The position numbers and the translations under genes were made by a program. Under the pieces are notes generated by a model that did not search any database, was not told the origin of the DNA, and worked only from the letters and a program-made list of their open reading frames with translations. This document shows positions 10,936 to 22,042 of a stretch of DNA of 64,000 nucleotides, piece after piece. Within the stretch, counting starts at the first letter, position 1; each line of letters begins with the position of its first letter. The DNA is from Heterohyrax brucei (taxonomy: Eukaryota > Chordata > Mammalia > Hyracoidea > Procaviidae): positions 7,353,501 through 7,417,500 of the forward strand of contig CM053154.1 of NCBI GenBank assembly GCA_028571685.1. Reading direction: 5' to 3'.

Positions 10936-13349
10936 CATAATAGCCAGGTTTGTGACCAAGCTGGTGCCACCAAGGAGGGCCCAGATCAGCACAGACTTTC
11001 TGGGAGAAGGGTTGCCCTCACCAAGTCTGTGGAGATTATTCTTTACATGGCTTGGCATGGCCCCTGACAACCTTGCTCTGCTTGTGTTTACTCTCCTTCA
11101 AGGACTAAGGTCACACTGCACTCCTCTGGGACGACAGATCCCATGCTCAGTTGTGCCTCCTGCCGTTGTATGCCCATGCCTGCTCTGATGCCCTTCTTCA
11201 TCTTTCCGTGCAAAAATGTGGCTTGCTCTCAAGTCCCTCTGCTCACTGGGGGAGCAATAGTCACTTTGCCCCAGAGCTCCTCTCACAAACATCCTGAGCT
11301 ATTTCCTGAATTTGCTGGGTGACACTCCATTAAATCCATATTGTTCCAATCATCGCTTTACTTTTCTAACTACGGAACTGTACATCCCATGAGTATTTGG
11401 TCATTTTGAGGAAGTTTCATCACCGCTTCACTGCCTTAAACTTCCAGTTACAATTAGCCCACAGTAGACACCGGATAAGGGGAACTGATGCCATGCTTGG
11501 TTTGTTCTCTTTATAAACAATAAAATTCATTTGAAAAATAAAACAAAGAAAGATTAGCCCACAATAAGAAGTGGGGAGGGAGGGTATGGGGAGATCTGGG
11601 AGCCACCCTCTCACACACTCTGGGCTAGCCTGACCACTAGGGAGCCCCCTCACTCCCCATTTCTTCCTTTGGCCCTACCTGTCTAAGGATAGTGTTGAGC
11701 AGACCCTATGATTGGGGTCAGAACTCACATGGTTTCAAGACAGCAGGTGCCTGGTGACCTGATCACAGGTTTTTCTATTTGCTGTCTTGCCACTGACCCC
11801 TCCCAGCAGTCACTGGGGCCAATACCTGCTCTCAGCTCCAGGGAAAATGGGAACCCTGCTAAAGTTCACTTGAGCATCCTGACTCCACCCCACTATCCTT
11901 CCAGTGTGGTGTGGGGTGCTCTCAGGGCAATGCTGGACAGCACAGAGGACAGGGAAGGTGGTCCAGAGATTCAACAGCTAGAGTATGTTTTACTTCTACT
12001 CCGCTGAAATGAATTTGCCTTTCTTGAGTCTGCAACAACTCACATGTGGAGGAAGGGACTCGGGACTAAGAGGTCAGTCCATCTTAAAAGTGTTTCTGCA
12101 GATCAGCCTGAAAGTGGACACTTATGAATTTATGGTATTAAGGGACCATTCGGTGACTTAGGACACCTTTCTGCACCATCTGTAAACATCCCTCAATCCA
12201 GCTGATACTCAGCCGGGGTCCATCCTGAGGTGAGCACCAGGTGCTCAGCACAGGTACACCCTTCTGCCCTGTCACAGCACCAAAGCAAGGAGGGGACCAA
12301 TTGTTTGTAAATTCAAACTCCATAGACAGCCGTTCAGAATAGTTTACTTCCCATCCTTTCTTAAACGGCTTGTTGAATCCCTGGGTACAAAGTTACCGAT
12401 AAAACGTTTGCCATGAGGCAGCTAAGAACTGGAATGAACTTAAAATGTGTGCCTCACTCTTATGGGTGACCTTAAGCCAACCTGTCAGGTACCTACAAGG
12501 CCTCCTAACACCTTAATGTTCTCAGAGCCTGTAGGTGGTACGGTTGATCAGGCACCGACCTAAATCTTTTCTCCCCCTTTGAAACTGGGATCAGAGGGAT
12601 GAGATGAATTGGCACAATGGCTGTGACAGTGGGTAGGCTTCAACGTACCTGTGATCATGAACATGGCACAGGACCAAGGACGTCTAGTTCTGTTCACACA
12701 GATCACCACAAGTCAGAGCTGCTAGCAACAGAATAAATCACAAGAAGGGGCCTGAAGACCTCGGATATCAGCCTCCTCCTGGGATTGCCACTGGCAGACT
12801 GACTGCGTGTCACTCGAGGTAAGTTGTGAGTCCCCGACTGTATCTTACTGATCCAAGCCCACCGTGGTCCCTAGAACAAGACTGGGCAAACAGACACTCA
12901 GCACATGTTTACTGAACGCCAGGAGAAGTGAGAGAGGGGAGGAGGAGAAAAGAAAGGGAAAGAGAGATTAAGAGAAAGACAATTTAAGATGAATTACAAA
13001 TGGACTGCAGCCAAACAAGACAGTGTTCTGCTTCCCCAGTAACCGAAGTAGAGCTCGTTAGAGGAACCATGAGTTTCCATTTCTCACTATGAGATGGGCA
13101 TAGCTTTTTATAATTATACACACTTTCCCGAAGATCTGAAAGTAGAGTGTTCCTAAGAGAATTTTCCTAAGCCAAAATGGCATCAAGCAAAGAAGCAATA
13201 ACGGTTAATTTATATGGGAAATACTTTGAGTGTCCTAAGACTCCCCAAATAACCTACATCCAGCATTAAGCTAAGGGTAGTGCCCTTATGAGCTGCCTTA
13301 GGCTTTGCTGACACCTTAGGACACAACATCAGGCACTGGTAGAAAACAG
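10936..13349. other. Unassigned sequence with a purine tract
   Basis: No gene seen. Near 12870-12920 a segment (gcaaacagacactcagcaca) resembles a MIR/L2 end. A purine-rich run (gagagaggggaggaggagaa and following) spans about 12925-12985. Confidence 0.4.
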
Positions 13350-14720
13350 GACTCCAGGAATTGACAGAATACCAACTGAGATGCTTCAACAAGTGGATGC
13401 AATGCTGAAAGTGCTCCTTGTCTGTGCCACCTGATTTGGAAGACAGCCTCCCTTCAAACTGACCTACAGATTCATATCTGTGCCCATTCCAAAGGAAGTG
13501 ATTCCACAGAATGCAGAAATTACTTAACGAGATCATTAATGCCACACACAAGTAAAATCTTCTTTGATGTTCATTCAAAAGCAGATTCATCAGTAAGTCA
13601 ACAGGGAACTGCCAGATATTTAAATTGGACTTAGAAAAAGATACAGAAGTGGGGACCTCATTGCTGAAGTCAGATGGGCTTTGGCTGAAAGCAGAGAATA
13701 CCATAACAAACTATGGATAAGATGATTTCAGAACACTTAATTGTGCTCCTGGCCACAGATCAAGAGGCAGTCGTTCAAATAGAACAACGAGATGTGGTAT
13801 ACTGTCAATTCAGGAAGGGTGTGCTTCAGGGGTATGTCCCTTCATAGCACCTGCTCCATCTGTATAATGAGCAAATAGTCAAAGAATTTGGGCTATATGA
13901 AGAAGAACGTGGCATCGGGATTAGAGGAAGACTCATTAACAATCTCCAATGTGCGGATGACTCAACTTTGCTTTCTGAAAGTGAAGGACTCGAAGCACCT
14001 ACTAATGAAAATCAAAGACCAGTGCCTTCAGTATGGACCACATCTCGACGTAAAGAAGACAAGACTCCTCACAACTGGACCAGTAAACGACATTGTAATA
14101 AACAGAGAAAATACTGAAGTTGTCAAGGATTTCATTTTGCTTGAATCTACAATCAGTGCCATGGAAGCAGCAGTCAGGAAGTTAAATGACGTGCTGCACT
14201 GGGCAAATTTACGGCAGAAGACCTCTTTTAAGTGTTAAAAAGTACAGATGTCACTTTAAGGACTATGGTGCACCTAACACAAGCCATGGTATTTTCAGTC
14301 ACCTCCTAGGGATGCAAAAGCTGGGCAATGAATAAGGAAGACTGAGGAATAATTGATCCCTTTGAATCATGGTGTTGATGAAAAAAATTAATGATACCAC
14401 GGACTTCCAGAAGAGCAAATAAACCTGTTTTAGAAGAAATACAGCCAGAATGCTCCCTAGAAGCAAGGATGGTGAGACCTCATCTCATGCGCTTTGGACG
14501 TGTTATCAGGAGGGACCAGGAAAGAAACCACGCTTGGGAAAGGAGAGGTTCAGTGAAAAAGAGGAAGAATCTCCACAAGATGGGCTGACACAGTGGCTAC
14601 AACAACTGGCTCAAACATAACAACTGGGAAGAGGGCATGGGACCACAGAGTGTTTTGTTCTATTGTACAAAGGGTCACTACACGTCGGAACTGAGTCAGT
14701 GGTACCTAACACCAACACCT
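13350..14720 (+). mobile_element. RTE1 (BovB-like) LINE, reverse-transcriptase half, decayed
   Basis: The longest RTE1 copy in the window. It runs in sense from within the reverse transcriptase (gacagaataccaactgagatg, cgagatcattaatgccacac, aaagcagagaataccataac), through the thumb/C-terminal region (aaatcaaagaccagtgcctt, gaaatacagccagaatgctc), to the 3' terminus at cagtggtacctaacaccaac. The RTE family enzyme copies its own RNA at a nicked target. Here internal deletions and frameshifts leave only partial frames: 13888-14238 includes a C-terminal stretch and 14391-14588 the distal end. The endonuclease half is absent (5' truncation). Not functional. The minus-strand frame at 13210-13704 is its antisense shadow. 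Confidence 0.9.
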
Positions 14721-14985
14721 CTTGCTAATGGGTGGACAAAATGAATGGAGATAAAGCACAGAAGCTCACAGGTGTGGTTCAAAGCTGTGGCGGCTTGCTG
14801 CTGAGATGCCAAGTGTAGTTCTTGGGAAAGGAGCTTGGTGACAGTGCTCTTGAGGATGTTCAGGATCCCCAACTCCTCGTTAACGGCTGGATGCAAAGCA
14901 GATGGTGAATGATACTTCTGCTTTTTAGAGTTTTGTAAAAGCAGAGATCATCTTAGAATTTCTTTCATCAGTGACAACAGGCACT
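14721..14985. other. Unassigned sequence
   Basis: Short spacer between RTE1 and the L1 3' UTR; nothing recognised. Confidence 0.4.
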
Positions 14986-15195
14986 AAAGGTAGATTTTTT
15001 GTGTGTGTGATTAAGCGAAGGTTTACAATCCAAGTCAATTTTCCATGCAAAACCCCTGAGTACCCACTTCTCGGCAACTCTATCTGCTCTCCTCATCCTA
15101 TGACGGTATGGTCTTCTTTTCCACTCTTTATTTTCAGTAACCACTCAGCCAATCTCTCTCCACCCTCCCCTCTAAAAAGAAACCAGTAGGAGAGC

Positions 15196-15236
<41 letters not shown>

Positions 15237-15590
15237 CCATAAAGTACACATACCATGTCATCGCTCTGTGCCCCCAAGTCCAGTCCATTCTATGTCTGAA
15301 GTGACGACTTCAGTATCAGTTTAACCTGCCAGCTAGCAGCAAGTCTAGGAGCCATGTTCTCAGGAGACCCTTCAGATTGTCAGACCATCAGTTCTGGTCT
15401 TTTAATATAGTTCTTAATCTGCACACCACTTTATCTTGTGCAGCATCAGACAGTCTGCACTGTGTCCCCTATCAGGGCTGTCTGTGGTGGTAGCCAGGCA
15501 CCATTTAGTTTTTCCGGCCTCACGTTGATATAGTCTCCCAGTCATATGGGTCCATCTGTCTCCTGGGCAAGGCAGATTTTGTGTAAAAGT
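14986..15590 (-). repeat. L1 3' UTR (elephant-type), antisense
   Basis: Runs from attaagcgaaggtttacaat through ccaagtccagtccattctat, gccatgttctcaggagaccc and ggtagccaggcaccatttag. The last is the mirror of the ggtgcccagccaccac string in the sense copy at about 24690. It is interrupted by a dinucleotide array. Confidence 0.8.
15199..15232. repeat. (AT)n microsatellite, 17 units
   Basis: Uninterrupted alternating AT of 34 bp inside the L1 3' UTR. Probably length-polymorphic. Confidence 0.95.
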
Positions 15591-15927
15591 GAAATGGCAT
15601 AAAGTGAACTTTCCAAAAAGCGGGAGATCCCTGTAATTTGAACAGTTAATGCCAGCAAGGACTTGTCAAGACAGATAATTTTAGACAGAACTGTTGTGTT
15701 CCTGTGTAGAATTTTAGTAGCTCATGTCGACCACCCTCAAAAAAGTTCATATTTTTGGTTCCCCAAACTTGCCTTCTAAGATTCCGTTCTAAGGAAACCT
15801 CAAGACGCTTAAACAAAGATGTAAGGGCAGTGATGTTTACTGCATAGTTTTTTATAATAGCTAAAAAACTGGAGGTAAATATCTAGTAAACGGAGAATGG
15901 TTAGGTGCAAGATGAAAAATTACATAT
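15591..15927. other. Unassigned AT-rich sequence
   Basis: 15840-15925 (tgcatagttttttataatag, aacggagaatggttaggtgc) resembles antisense-to-L1 3' material but I cannot place it firmly. Confidence 0.35.
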
Positions 15928-16426
15928 TGTCTTAATCATCTAGTGTTGCTATAACAGAAATGCCACAAGGGCATGGCTTTAACATACCCAAATTTATTTT
16001 CTCACAAAAGAGTAGGCTAAAAGTCCAAATTCAGTGCACCAGCTCCAAGGAGTGGCTTTCTCTGTTGGCTCTGGAGAAAGGTCATTGTCATCAATTGTCT
16101 TCTGGACTGGGAGCTTCTGAGGCGCAGGGACCACGAGTCCAAAGGATTCACTCTGCTCCTGGCACTGCTTCTTTCCTGTTGGGACAAGGCCCCCAACTCT
16201 GTCCTTGCTTCCCTTTCCTTTATATCCCAAGAGATTGCTTCAAAACACAAACCACTCTCAAAGACTGAGTCCTGCCTCGCTAACACAACTACCACCCATC
16301 CTTCCTTATTAACATCACAGAAGCACGATTTACAACCTAGAGAACATCACACAGTACCTGGAATCCTGTCTGAACCAAATTGCTGCACACATTCTTGGGG
16401 GGAGGTGCATAATTCAATCCATGACA
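15928..16426 (-). mobile_element. Solo LTR, ERVL/MaLR-like family A, antisense
   Basis: Bounded by tgtcttaatcatc at the left and caatccatgaca at the right (TG...CA). Internal segments are shared with the copies at 51576-52044 and 59282-59786: gcaccagctccaaggagtgg, tcctttatatcccaagagat, cttattaacatcacag. Target duplication is not clear here (catat versus tgtat). Confidence 0.8.
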
Positions 16427-16575
16427 TGTATGTAGTAATTCAGCATCGTATTGTAAGAGAATATTTAGAGGTGTGAGAATGTTCACAATCATGTCTGTAA
16501 GTAATGCATACAGTAAGATCAGTTTTGTAAAGAAAAAAAGGATAGAAAACAGAGAAGAAACATATCAATGTAATC

Positions 16576-17695
16576 CATAATTAGTCTGTTCTCTGGCAGT
16601 CCAAGATCTAGTCAATATTCTTCACCAGCCTCGTCATTCAAATGCCGGGAGCCAGCCCCAGCAGGGTTTTGGGACCACGAAGGGATGGGAGCGGCATCGG
16701 CAAAGGAGGAAATGATGAGACTGAGACAACTAGGAATTTGGAGATCAACAGCCTGTCAGGGTCTGTCTTTCTTTATTTTTATAATCAATGAGGTAACTGC
16801 TCTTTGACCGTGTAAGCTATTGGCTAGTAAGAAGTTGGTACCTCATGGTCTCTTTTCATGTTAATTGTTAGGGTCCTCTCTGTTAGCTAGTAAAGAACCA
16901 ATACGTTGTGGTCTTTTTTCATGTTAATCATTAGGGCCCTCTAAATAATGGTCCGAGACAAGTATATTTGTGATTATAATCAACAGTGAAAATAAAGCTA
17001 TACCTTGAGCTCAATCAACCCTATCTATGCCTCGAGGTCAAAGGTACAGGGAGGATAGGCTCATCTGGATGTCTCTACTTGTTCCTTCTTTGCTCTTTCT
17101 TACCTCTTCCTGTGTGGACAGTAAGTGCCCCCCGTCCCCCACTCTAAGGCTCTCTTAAACTGTTCTAAGAAAGATATTTCTTTAGTATTTGTCTATTTGC
17201 CATACCAAACACAATAAACTTGAAAGCCTATCTGTCTTCCTGATGTAGGGAGTGGAACAGCTATATTCTAAGGGCTGTGCGAGGGGTCATTCCTGGGGAG
17301 CTTCCCAGGGCCTGTCTGCAATCTTGCATTTCACATGTAGAGGGGGAAGTGCAGACGGGGGAAGCCAGCAGACCTGGGCTGCCCTCGGTGCTCTCAGGTT
17401 GGGCATGCTGCACTGGAATTCATTAAGCCGAGGGGGTTGTAAAACCCTTCTTCTTTGATCCTTGTGCCAGGAGATAAGAAGATATTTTTGAGGAAGGTTT
17501 GATTAGGGTGCAAAATATTATCAAGGAGAGTACAGCCAGAAATATGTCGTGGGTGAGATGCCTCCGCCCGCCATCACATAAGCTTGTGACTTTGTTCACA
17601 GAGGCTTTTGTGGGTGACAGGCCTCGGCATTCAAAGGCATCAATTCTTCCGTGGTCTTCCTTATTCACTGTCCAGCTTTCACACAGATATGTTGT
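16576..17695 (-). mobile_element. RTE1 LINE 3' fragment, antisense, split by an LTR
   Basis: Left piece to 16642 (ctctggcagtccaagatcta, atattcttcaccagcc) and right piece 17630-17695 (ggcatcaattcttccgtggt, cttattcactgtccagcttt) are contiguous in RTE1 once the LTR and one target copy are removed. The right end abuts the 3' terminus of a second RTE1 at 17696. Confidence 0.85.
16643..17629. mobile_element. Solo LTR, class II (ERVK-like)
   Basis: 987 bp, starting tgccgggagccagccccag and ending gacaggcctcggca, so the ends are the inverted pair TGCCG...CGGCA. It is flanked by a perfect 6-bp duplication TTCAAA (16637-16642 and 17630-17635). The 6-bp duplication and the TG[CT][CT]GGGAGCC-like start fit betaretrovirus-like LTRs. 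Candidate polyadenylation signals (aataaa) near 16988 and 17211 suggest plus orientation, but this is not settled. No internal viral genes remain, consistent with LTR-LTR recombination. Confidence 0.8.
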
Positions 17696-18385
17696 TGTTA
17701 GGAGCTGTAGAGTTAGTTCCCACTCACAGAGACCCTACAGATGACAGAAAAAAGCACTGCCCTGTCCTATGCCATCCTCACACTCCTTGTGCTTCAGCCC
17801 ATTGCTGTGGCCACCGTGTCAATGCATCTCGTTGAGCGTTTGTCTGTTTTCCACAGACCCTCTACTTTACCAAGCATAATGCTCTTCTCTAGAACCTGGT
17901 CCCTCCCAATAACACATCCAGTGTCCATGAGACAAAGCCTTGCACCCTTGCTTCTAAGTACAGTCTTACTGTACTTCTCCCAAGACAGATTTCCTTGTTC
18001 TTCTAGTAGTGCATGGTATATTCAATATTCTTCGCCAGCACCATAATTCAAAAGCATCAGTTCTCTCTTGGCCTCCCTTACTCGTTTGGTATGAGGCAAT
18101 TGAAAACACCATGGCTTGGGTCAGGTACACCTTAGTCCTAGAGGCTGTCTTTGATTTCCAACACTTTAAAGAGCTCTTTTGCCATAGATCTGCCCATTGC
18201 ACTATGTCATGTGATTTCTCGACTGCCGCTTCCACAGGTGCTGATTGTGGATGCTGATTATGGATCCAAGTAAAATGAAATCCTTGACAACTGCAGTGTT
18301 TTCTCACTTTATGATGCTGCTGCCTTTTGGTGCACTTGTAAGGACTTTTGTTTTCTTTGTGTTGAGGTGTCATCAGTAGCTAGGT
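17696..18385 (-). mobile_element. RTE1 LINE 3' end, antisense, near-complete terminus
   Basis: Starts with the exact complement of the RTE1 terminus (gttgttgttagg). It continues through gccatcctcacactccttgt, tctactttaccaagcataat, cattctt-type linker, attcgtttggtatgaggc-type coding, and ggatccaagtaaaatgaaat up to about 18385. The frame at 17966-18373 (-) is a decayed C-terminal coding piece of the LINE. Confidence 0.9.
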
Positions 18386-19202
18386 CTTTCCCCCAAGAAG
18401 GGACTGCTGGTTTCACATTACCTGTAGCACCACAAGGGCTCCTTCCATGCAATATGCGAAACACAGATTTTAGGGAGACACAATTCAATCCACAGCAGCC
18501 ACCCTAATAGCCTCACTGCAGCAGGTTTTCCAGGATGTGACTTCATTACTCAGTTGACAAGCCAGATGACAAGGTTGGCCTTGCTCAGGGACTGATGTCT
18601 GGGAGACGGGCAGGAGCCCACTTCTTGACAAGGATTTCAGCAAAAGACTGGAGTCCTTGGCCATGGAGCTGGAGGCAGGCACCTCCATCACAAAGTGTGG
18701 AAGCCAGCCCCACTGACAACGCACTTCCATGCCCCAGAGGGAGCAAGGGCATGGCCCTGGTGTTTGACTGGAAGTCTGGACGTAGCACCCTGGTACAAAG
18801 AGAGATCAGAGCAGGCTTCTGGTAAGGCGGATGTGGCTGCTGTTAGTATTGATCTGAGAGAGATTAGAAGTACTTTGTAAGTGCATCAGCAGACTATCCA
18901 GATAGCTTTTTAAATTTATAACTGAAAAAAATGCAACCTGAATACAATATAGACATCTTCTTCTATTTTAGTTTATTAGTTCTTTTGACTCCCTGGTTAT
19001 ACAAGGACTACATATTCTGGAAGTTTTAGCCAAGGTAAGAAAGGAATCAAAGACGAGAGTTACGTCTAGCAGAAGTAAGACAAACGAAATTATCTTGAGA
19101 TGTTATGTTCTCCTGTTTCCAAAGCCCTGAAGAACTAGAGCAGGTAGGCAGGCAACATTGCTGACTGAGCCACAGTTGACCCCCATCTGGCTGCCAACTC
19201 AA
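18386..19202. other. Unassigned; contains a short LTR-A end
   Basis: 18470-18500 (gagacacaattcaatccaca) resembles the terminal bases of LTR family A. The remainder is unrecognised and no gene is seen. Confidence 0.4.
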
Positions 19203-19495
19203 AAAGGCTGGAAAGGCTGTAACCAGAGAGCTGTATCACTATCTAACTGCCTGTGTGTGTACACACGTACACACACACATATATATAGGTGTACAGCTCA
19301 TAAAAAGGCTGTAACCAGAGCTGTATCACTCTCTATGTGCAGACATACATACACATATATGTATAGGTGTACAGCTATACATATGTACATACATACACAT
19401 ATATGTATAGGTGTACAGCACATGAAGAGGCTGTAACCACAGAGTTGTATCATTATCTGTCTAAGTGCATGCATTTGTACACATATATGTATAGG

Positions 19496-19926
19496 TGAGA
19501 GAGAAAAGCCTGCAAAGCTATATTCTAATCTGAAATACCAGAAGCCTTGCTAGGCTCCTCAAGGAAAACTCCCCCACAAGCATTTCCTCTGATAAGCCCA
19601 GCTCCTAAGAAAAGAGGAACTTCGTTCCCTGCAACTTGAGACTAAGGTTTATCTTTGCTTCTGTAAATCTGCTAATGCCAATAAGAAAGCAGTACGGAAA
19701 TCTACAAACCTGCTGATGCCAATAAGGAAACCGTATAGAAATTCCTTTGTCTGCTAATGTGCAAAGCTTATAAAAAGGCAGAAGCATAGCAGATCGGGGA
19801 GTGTGGCCATTTTTGGACTTCAGTCCACCGCAGCTCCACTGGCTAAAATAAAAGCCCTTCCTCTTTTAAGCACTGGTGTTTGGGTGATTCTTGCTCTCCA
19901 GGCCTTGCTAGTCTTTTCTTGCAACA
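19496..19926 (+). mobile_element. Solo LTR, class I-like
   Basis: 431 bp, TG...CA, with TATA box tataaaa at 19769-19775, AATAAA at 19847-19852 and a short U5. It has 4-bp flanks TAGG/TAGA (3 of 4 identical), as expected for gammaretrovirus-like elements. It interrupts the third minisatellite unit exactly between its microsatellite and its atacagctcataaaaa end. No viral coding sequence is present. Confidence 0.75.
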
Positions 19927-20049
19927 TAGATATACAGCTCATAAAAAGGCTATAACCAGAGAGCTGTATCACTGTCTAACTAAAGGGTCTTCGAATAACG
20001 ATGTCCTATTTTTGACAGCTCACAGTGGTGATATTTGTAAAGCTATAGT

Positions 20050-20205
20050 GGGAAACCCTGGTGGCATAGTGGCTAAGTACTACGGCTGTTAACTAAAAGG
20101 TCAGCAGTTCTAATCTGCCAGGTGCTCCTTGGAAACTCTGTGGAGCAATTCTTCTCTGTTCTACAGGGTCACTATGAGTCAGAGACTACTTGATGGCAGG
20201 GGGTG
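20050..20205 (+). repeat. AfroSINE inside the mariner relic
   Basis: Full-length: ggaaaccctggtggcatagt head, ggtcagcagttctaatctgc B-box region, tgagtcagagactacttgat tail. Confidence 0.9.
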
Positions 20206-20771
20206 GGATAGCATCCATATTTATGACATTTTCTTGATTAGCCTTGACAAATAGCCACAAAAAGTTACATGATTCCAACCATACATAGAAATTATTCAAG
20301 CTTATTATCAAAATGGATAGTCCATTCACCAAATTTCCATGTGTTACATGTTACGTGAAATTTACAGTGCATATAATTGTCCCACTGTGAGAACAATCTG
20401 ACACTGAATCAAAAAATTTGAGACAGCTGAGTCTGTTGCCAATCAGACAACACCTGTGTGCACAACAAACCACATGTTCCAAGGAAAACATAACCACCAT
20501 CCATCAGAGCAGACGCGAGAATCCACCCAATCAATTGCTCAATAAGCACAAGAACTGGGCCTTTTGTTGACCGCAGTTGGGTGGATTTTGTGTCTGGACT
20601 TGAAGCTTTACATTTACAAAATTGTTTTTTAACTCAAGAACTGAAATCCAATAAACATAGATTGTGCCATACATTTGCTGGCTGGGCTCTGGAGCAATTG
20701 GAAGTTGACCCTGCTTTTGGCCAAAAAATCATCTTCAGTAATGAGGCCCATTTGGGGATGGTTACTGGCTT

Positions 20772-20850
20772 CTGAAAGAGCCCAGTTCTGCTCTGCAGAT
20801 GTAGGATTAACAGGAGTAGCAACCGACTTAATGACAACTACCAGCAACTA
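20772..20850 (+). repeat. AfroSINE (longer subtype) 3' end
   Basis: Segment cagttctgctctgcagatg to cgacttaatgacaactacca. It shares the diagnostic tgcagatgtaggat/atcctgcatctgca variant with the copy at 22475-22657. Confidence 0.75.
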
Positions 20851-20886
20851 CAGACATATGTGTATATGTATGTGTGCACATGTATA

Positions 20887-20993
20887 CGAGATCTGACAAT
20901 TAAGTCCATGAACTCATCTTAGAAAAAGCACTACACACCTCATGGCTAAATATCACTACAGTTACCTTCAAAGCACTCTGCTCCGACTCAAGA
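20887..20993. mobile_element. Mariner (second family), one terminal inverted repeat arm only
   Basis: Follows TA in the microsatellite and begins cgagatctgacaattaagtc, then gaactcatcttagaaaaagc and acctcatggctaaatatcac. Homologous to the left arm at 21430 and the left arm at 63208; the rest of the element is missing. Confidence 0.75.
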
Positions 20994-21429
20994 TATCTAA
21001 TTGTCTATGTGAGTACACATCATTTGGAACAATGAGAATCCAATGGAGAGTCAAGAACATCCACATCATCCCCCAAAAGTTACTATTTGGTGTGGATTTG
21101 GGACCGGAAGAATCACTGGCCCTTGTTTTCTCCAAGATGAACTAGGAGAGGCTGTGATCATTGATGACAAAAGATATCGAGCCATGATAACTGATTATTT
21201 TGGACCCCATTTGGAAGGGGCCATTTACCTGAAGTTCTTTTCTACACATAATGCCAGCAAATGTACTTCAAAATAATAAAACAATGAAAACTGTATCATT
21301 TACACAACTTACTGGAAGACACTTATCTATGTGCATGCATACACACTTACACATCTACATACAGGTACACAGCTCATAAAAAGGCTGCCACTAGAAAACT
21401 GTATCACTATCTATTAGCATACATACATA

Positions 21430-21974
21430 CGAGGTCGACAGTCAAGTCCACGAACTTAATTATTCTAAGGGCTACATACCTCATTGCTGAATATCGCTGT
21501 GGTCACCTTTGAAGTACTTACCTTGGGAAGCTATGCACTGATGCTAGCACCCAGTCCACCCTTCAAAGCAATTTTGAAACTCTTTCTGGAATAGCCATTG
21601 CACACGGTGGCAAGTTTGCAGACTTAATTGTGTAGTTGTCTGTGAGAGAGTTTTTAGCCAGCAAACAAATAACTGTATTGGAACACCCTCCCTACTTACC
21701 TGATTTGGCCCCCAATGACTTTTTTCTTTACCCAAAGGTACAGAAAATATCAAAAGGAAGACATTTGGATGACATTCAGGACATTAAGAGTAATAGGACA
21801 GCAGCTCTGATGGCCATTCCACAAAAAGAGTTCCAAAATTGCTTTGAAGGGTGGGCTAGGCACTGGCATTGGTTGCATAGCTTCCCAACGGGAGCATTTC
21901 AAAGGTGACCGTAGCAATGAGGTATGGAACACTTTTTCTAGAATGAGTTCATGAACTTAATTTGGCAGTCCTCA
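21430..21974 (+). mobile_element. Foldback mariner derivative (second family)
   Basis: Flanked by TA on both sides. Left arm (about 21430-21600) is the inverted complement of the right arm (about 21808-21974) over ~165 bp, at roughly 75-80% by eye. Both arms include the coding tail cttcaaagcaattttgaaac / caaaattgctttgaaggg. Between them 21636-21810 encodes the transposase C-terminal stretch with LASKQITVLEHPPY and PDLAPNDFFLYPK, the usual D34D-region neighbourhood. No N-terminal domain. Non-autonomous and presumably inactive. Confidence 0.8.
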
Positions 21975-22042
21975 TACACAGATATGTACGGGCATGCAGC
22001 TCATGAAAAGGCTGGAACTAGAAAGCTATGTCATATCTAACT

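Larger units (their letters stand above)
19983..21325 (+). pseudogene. Tc1/mariner transposase relic, insect-like type, broken
   Basis: Sense fragments in order. About 20390-20560: helix-turn-helix-like DNA-binding region with several stops. 20581-20775: a start of catalytic core including GWALEQLEVDPAFGQK followed by IIFSNEAHLG, where DEAH-type catalytic Asp is replaced by Asn. 21043-21232: core continuation PKVTIWCGFG and KRYRAMITDYFGP. These match the mariner/IS630 (DDE/D) fold, closest in memory to insect elements. The gene is split by an AfroSINE (20050-20205), a second SINE end (20772-20850), microsatellite and one end of another mariner (20887-20993). The C-terminal catalytic motif was not found. 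Clearly inactive. Confidence 0.75.

Noticed and set aside
13210..13704. 164-codon minus-strand frame
   Set aside because: It mostly overlaps the RTE1 reverse-transcriptase copy in antisense; the reading is a shadow.
18009..18257. 82-codon plus frame and 135-codon minus frame (17966-18373)
   Set aside because: Both fall within an antisense RTE1 3' end; the minus frame is the decayed LINE coding end, not a host gene.
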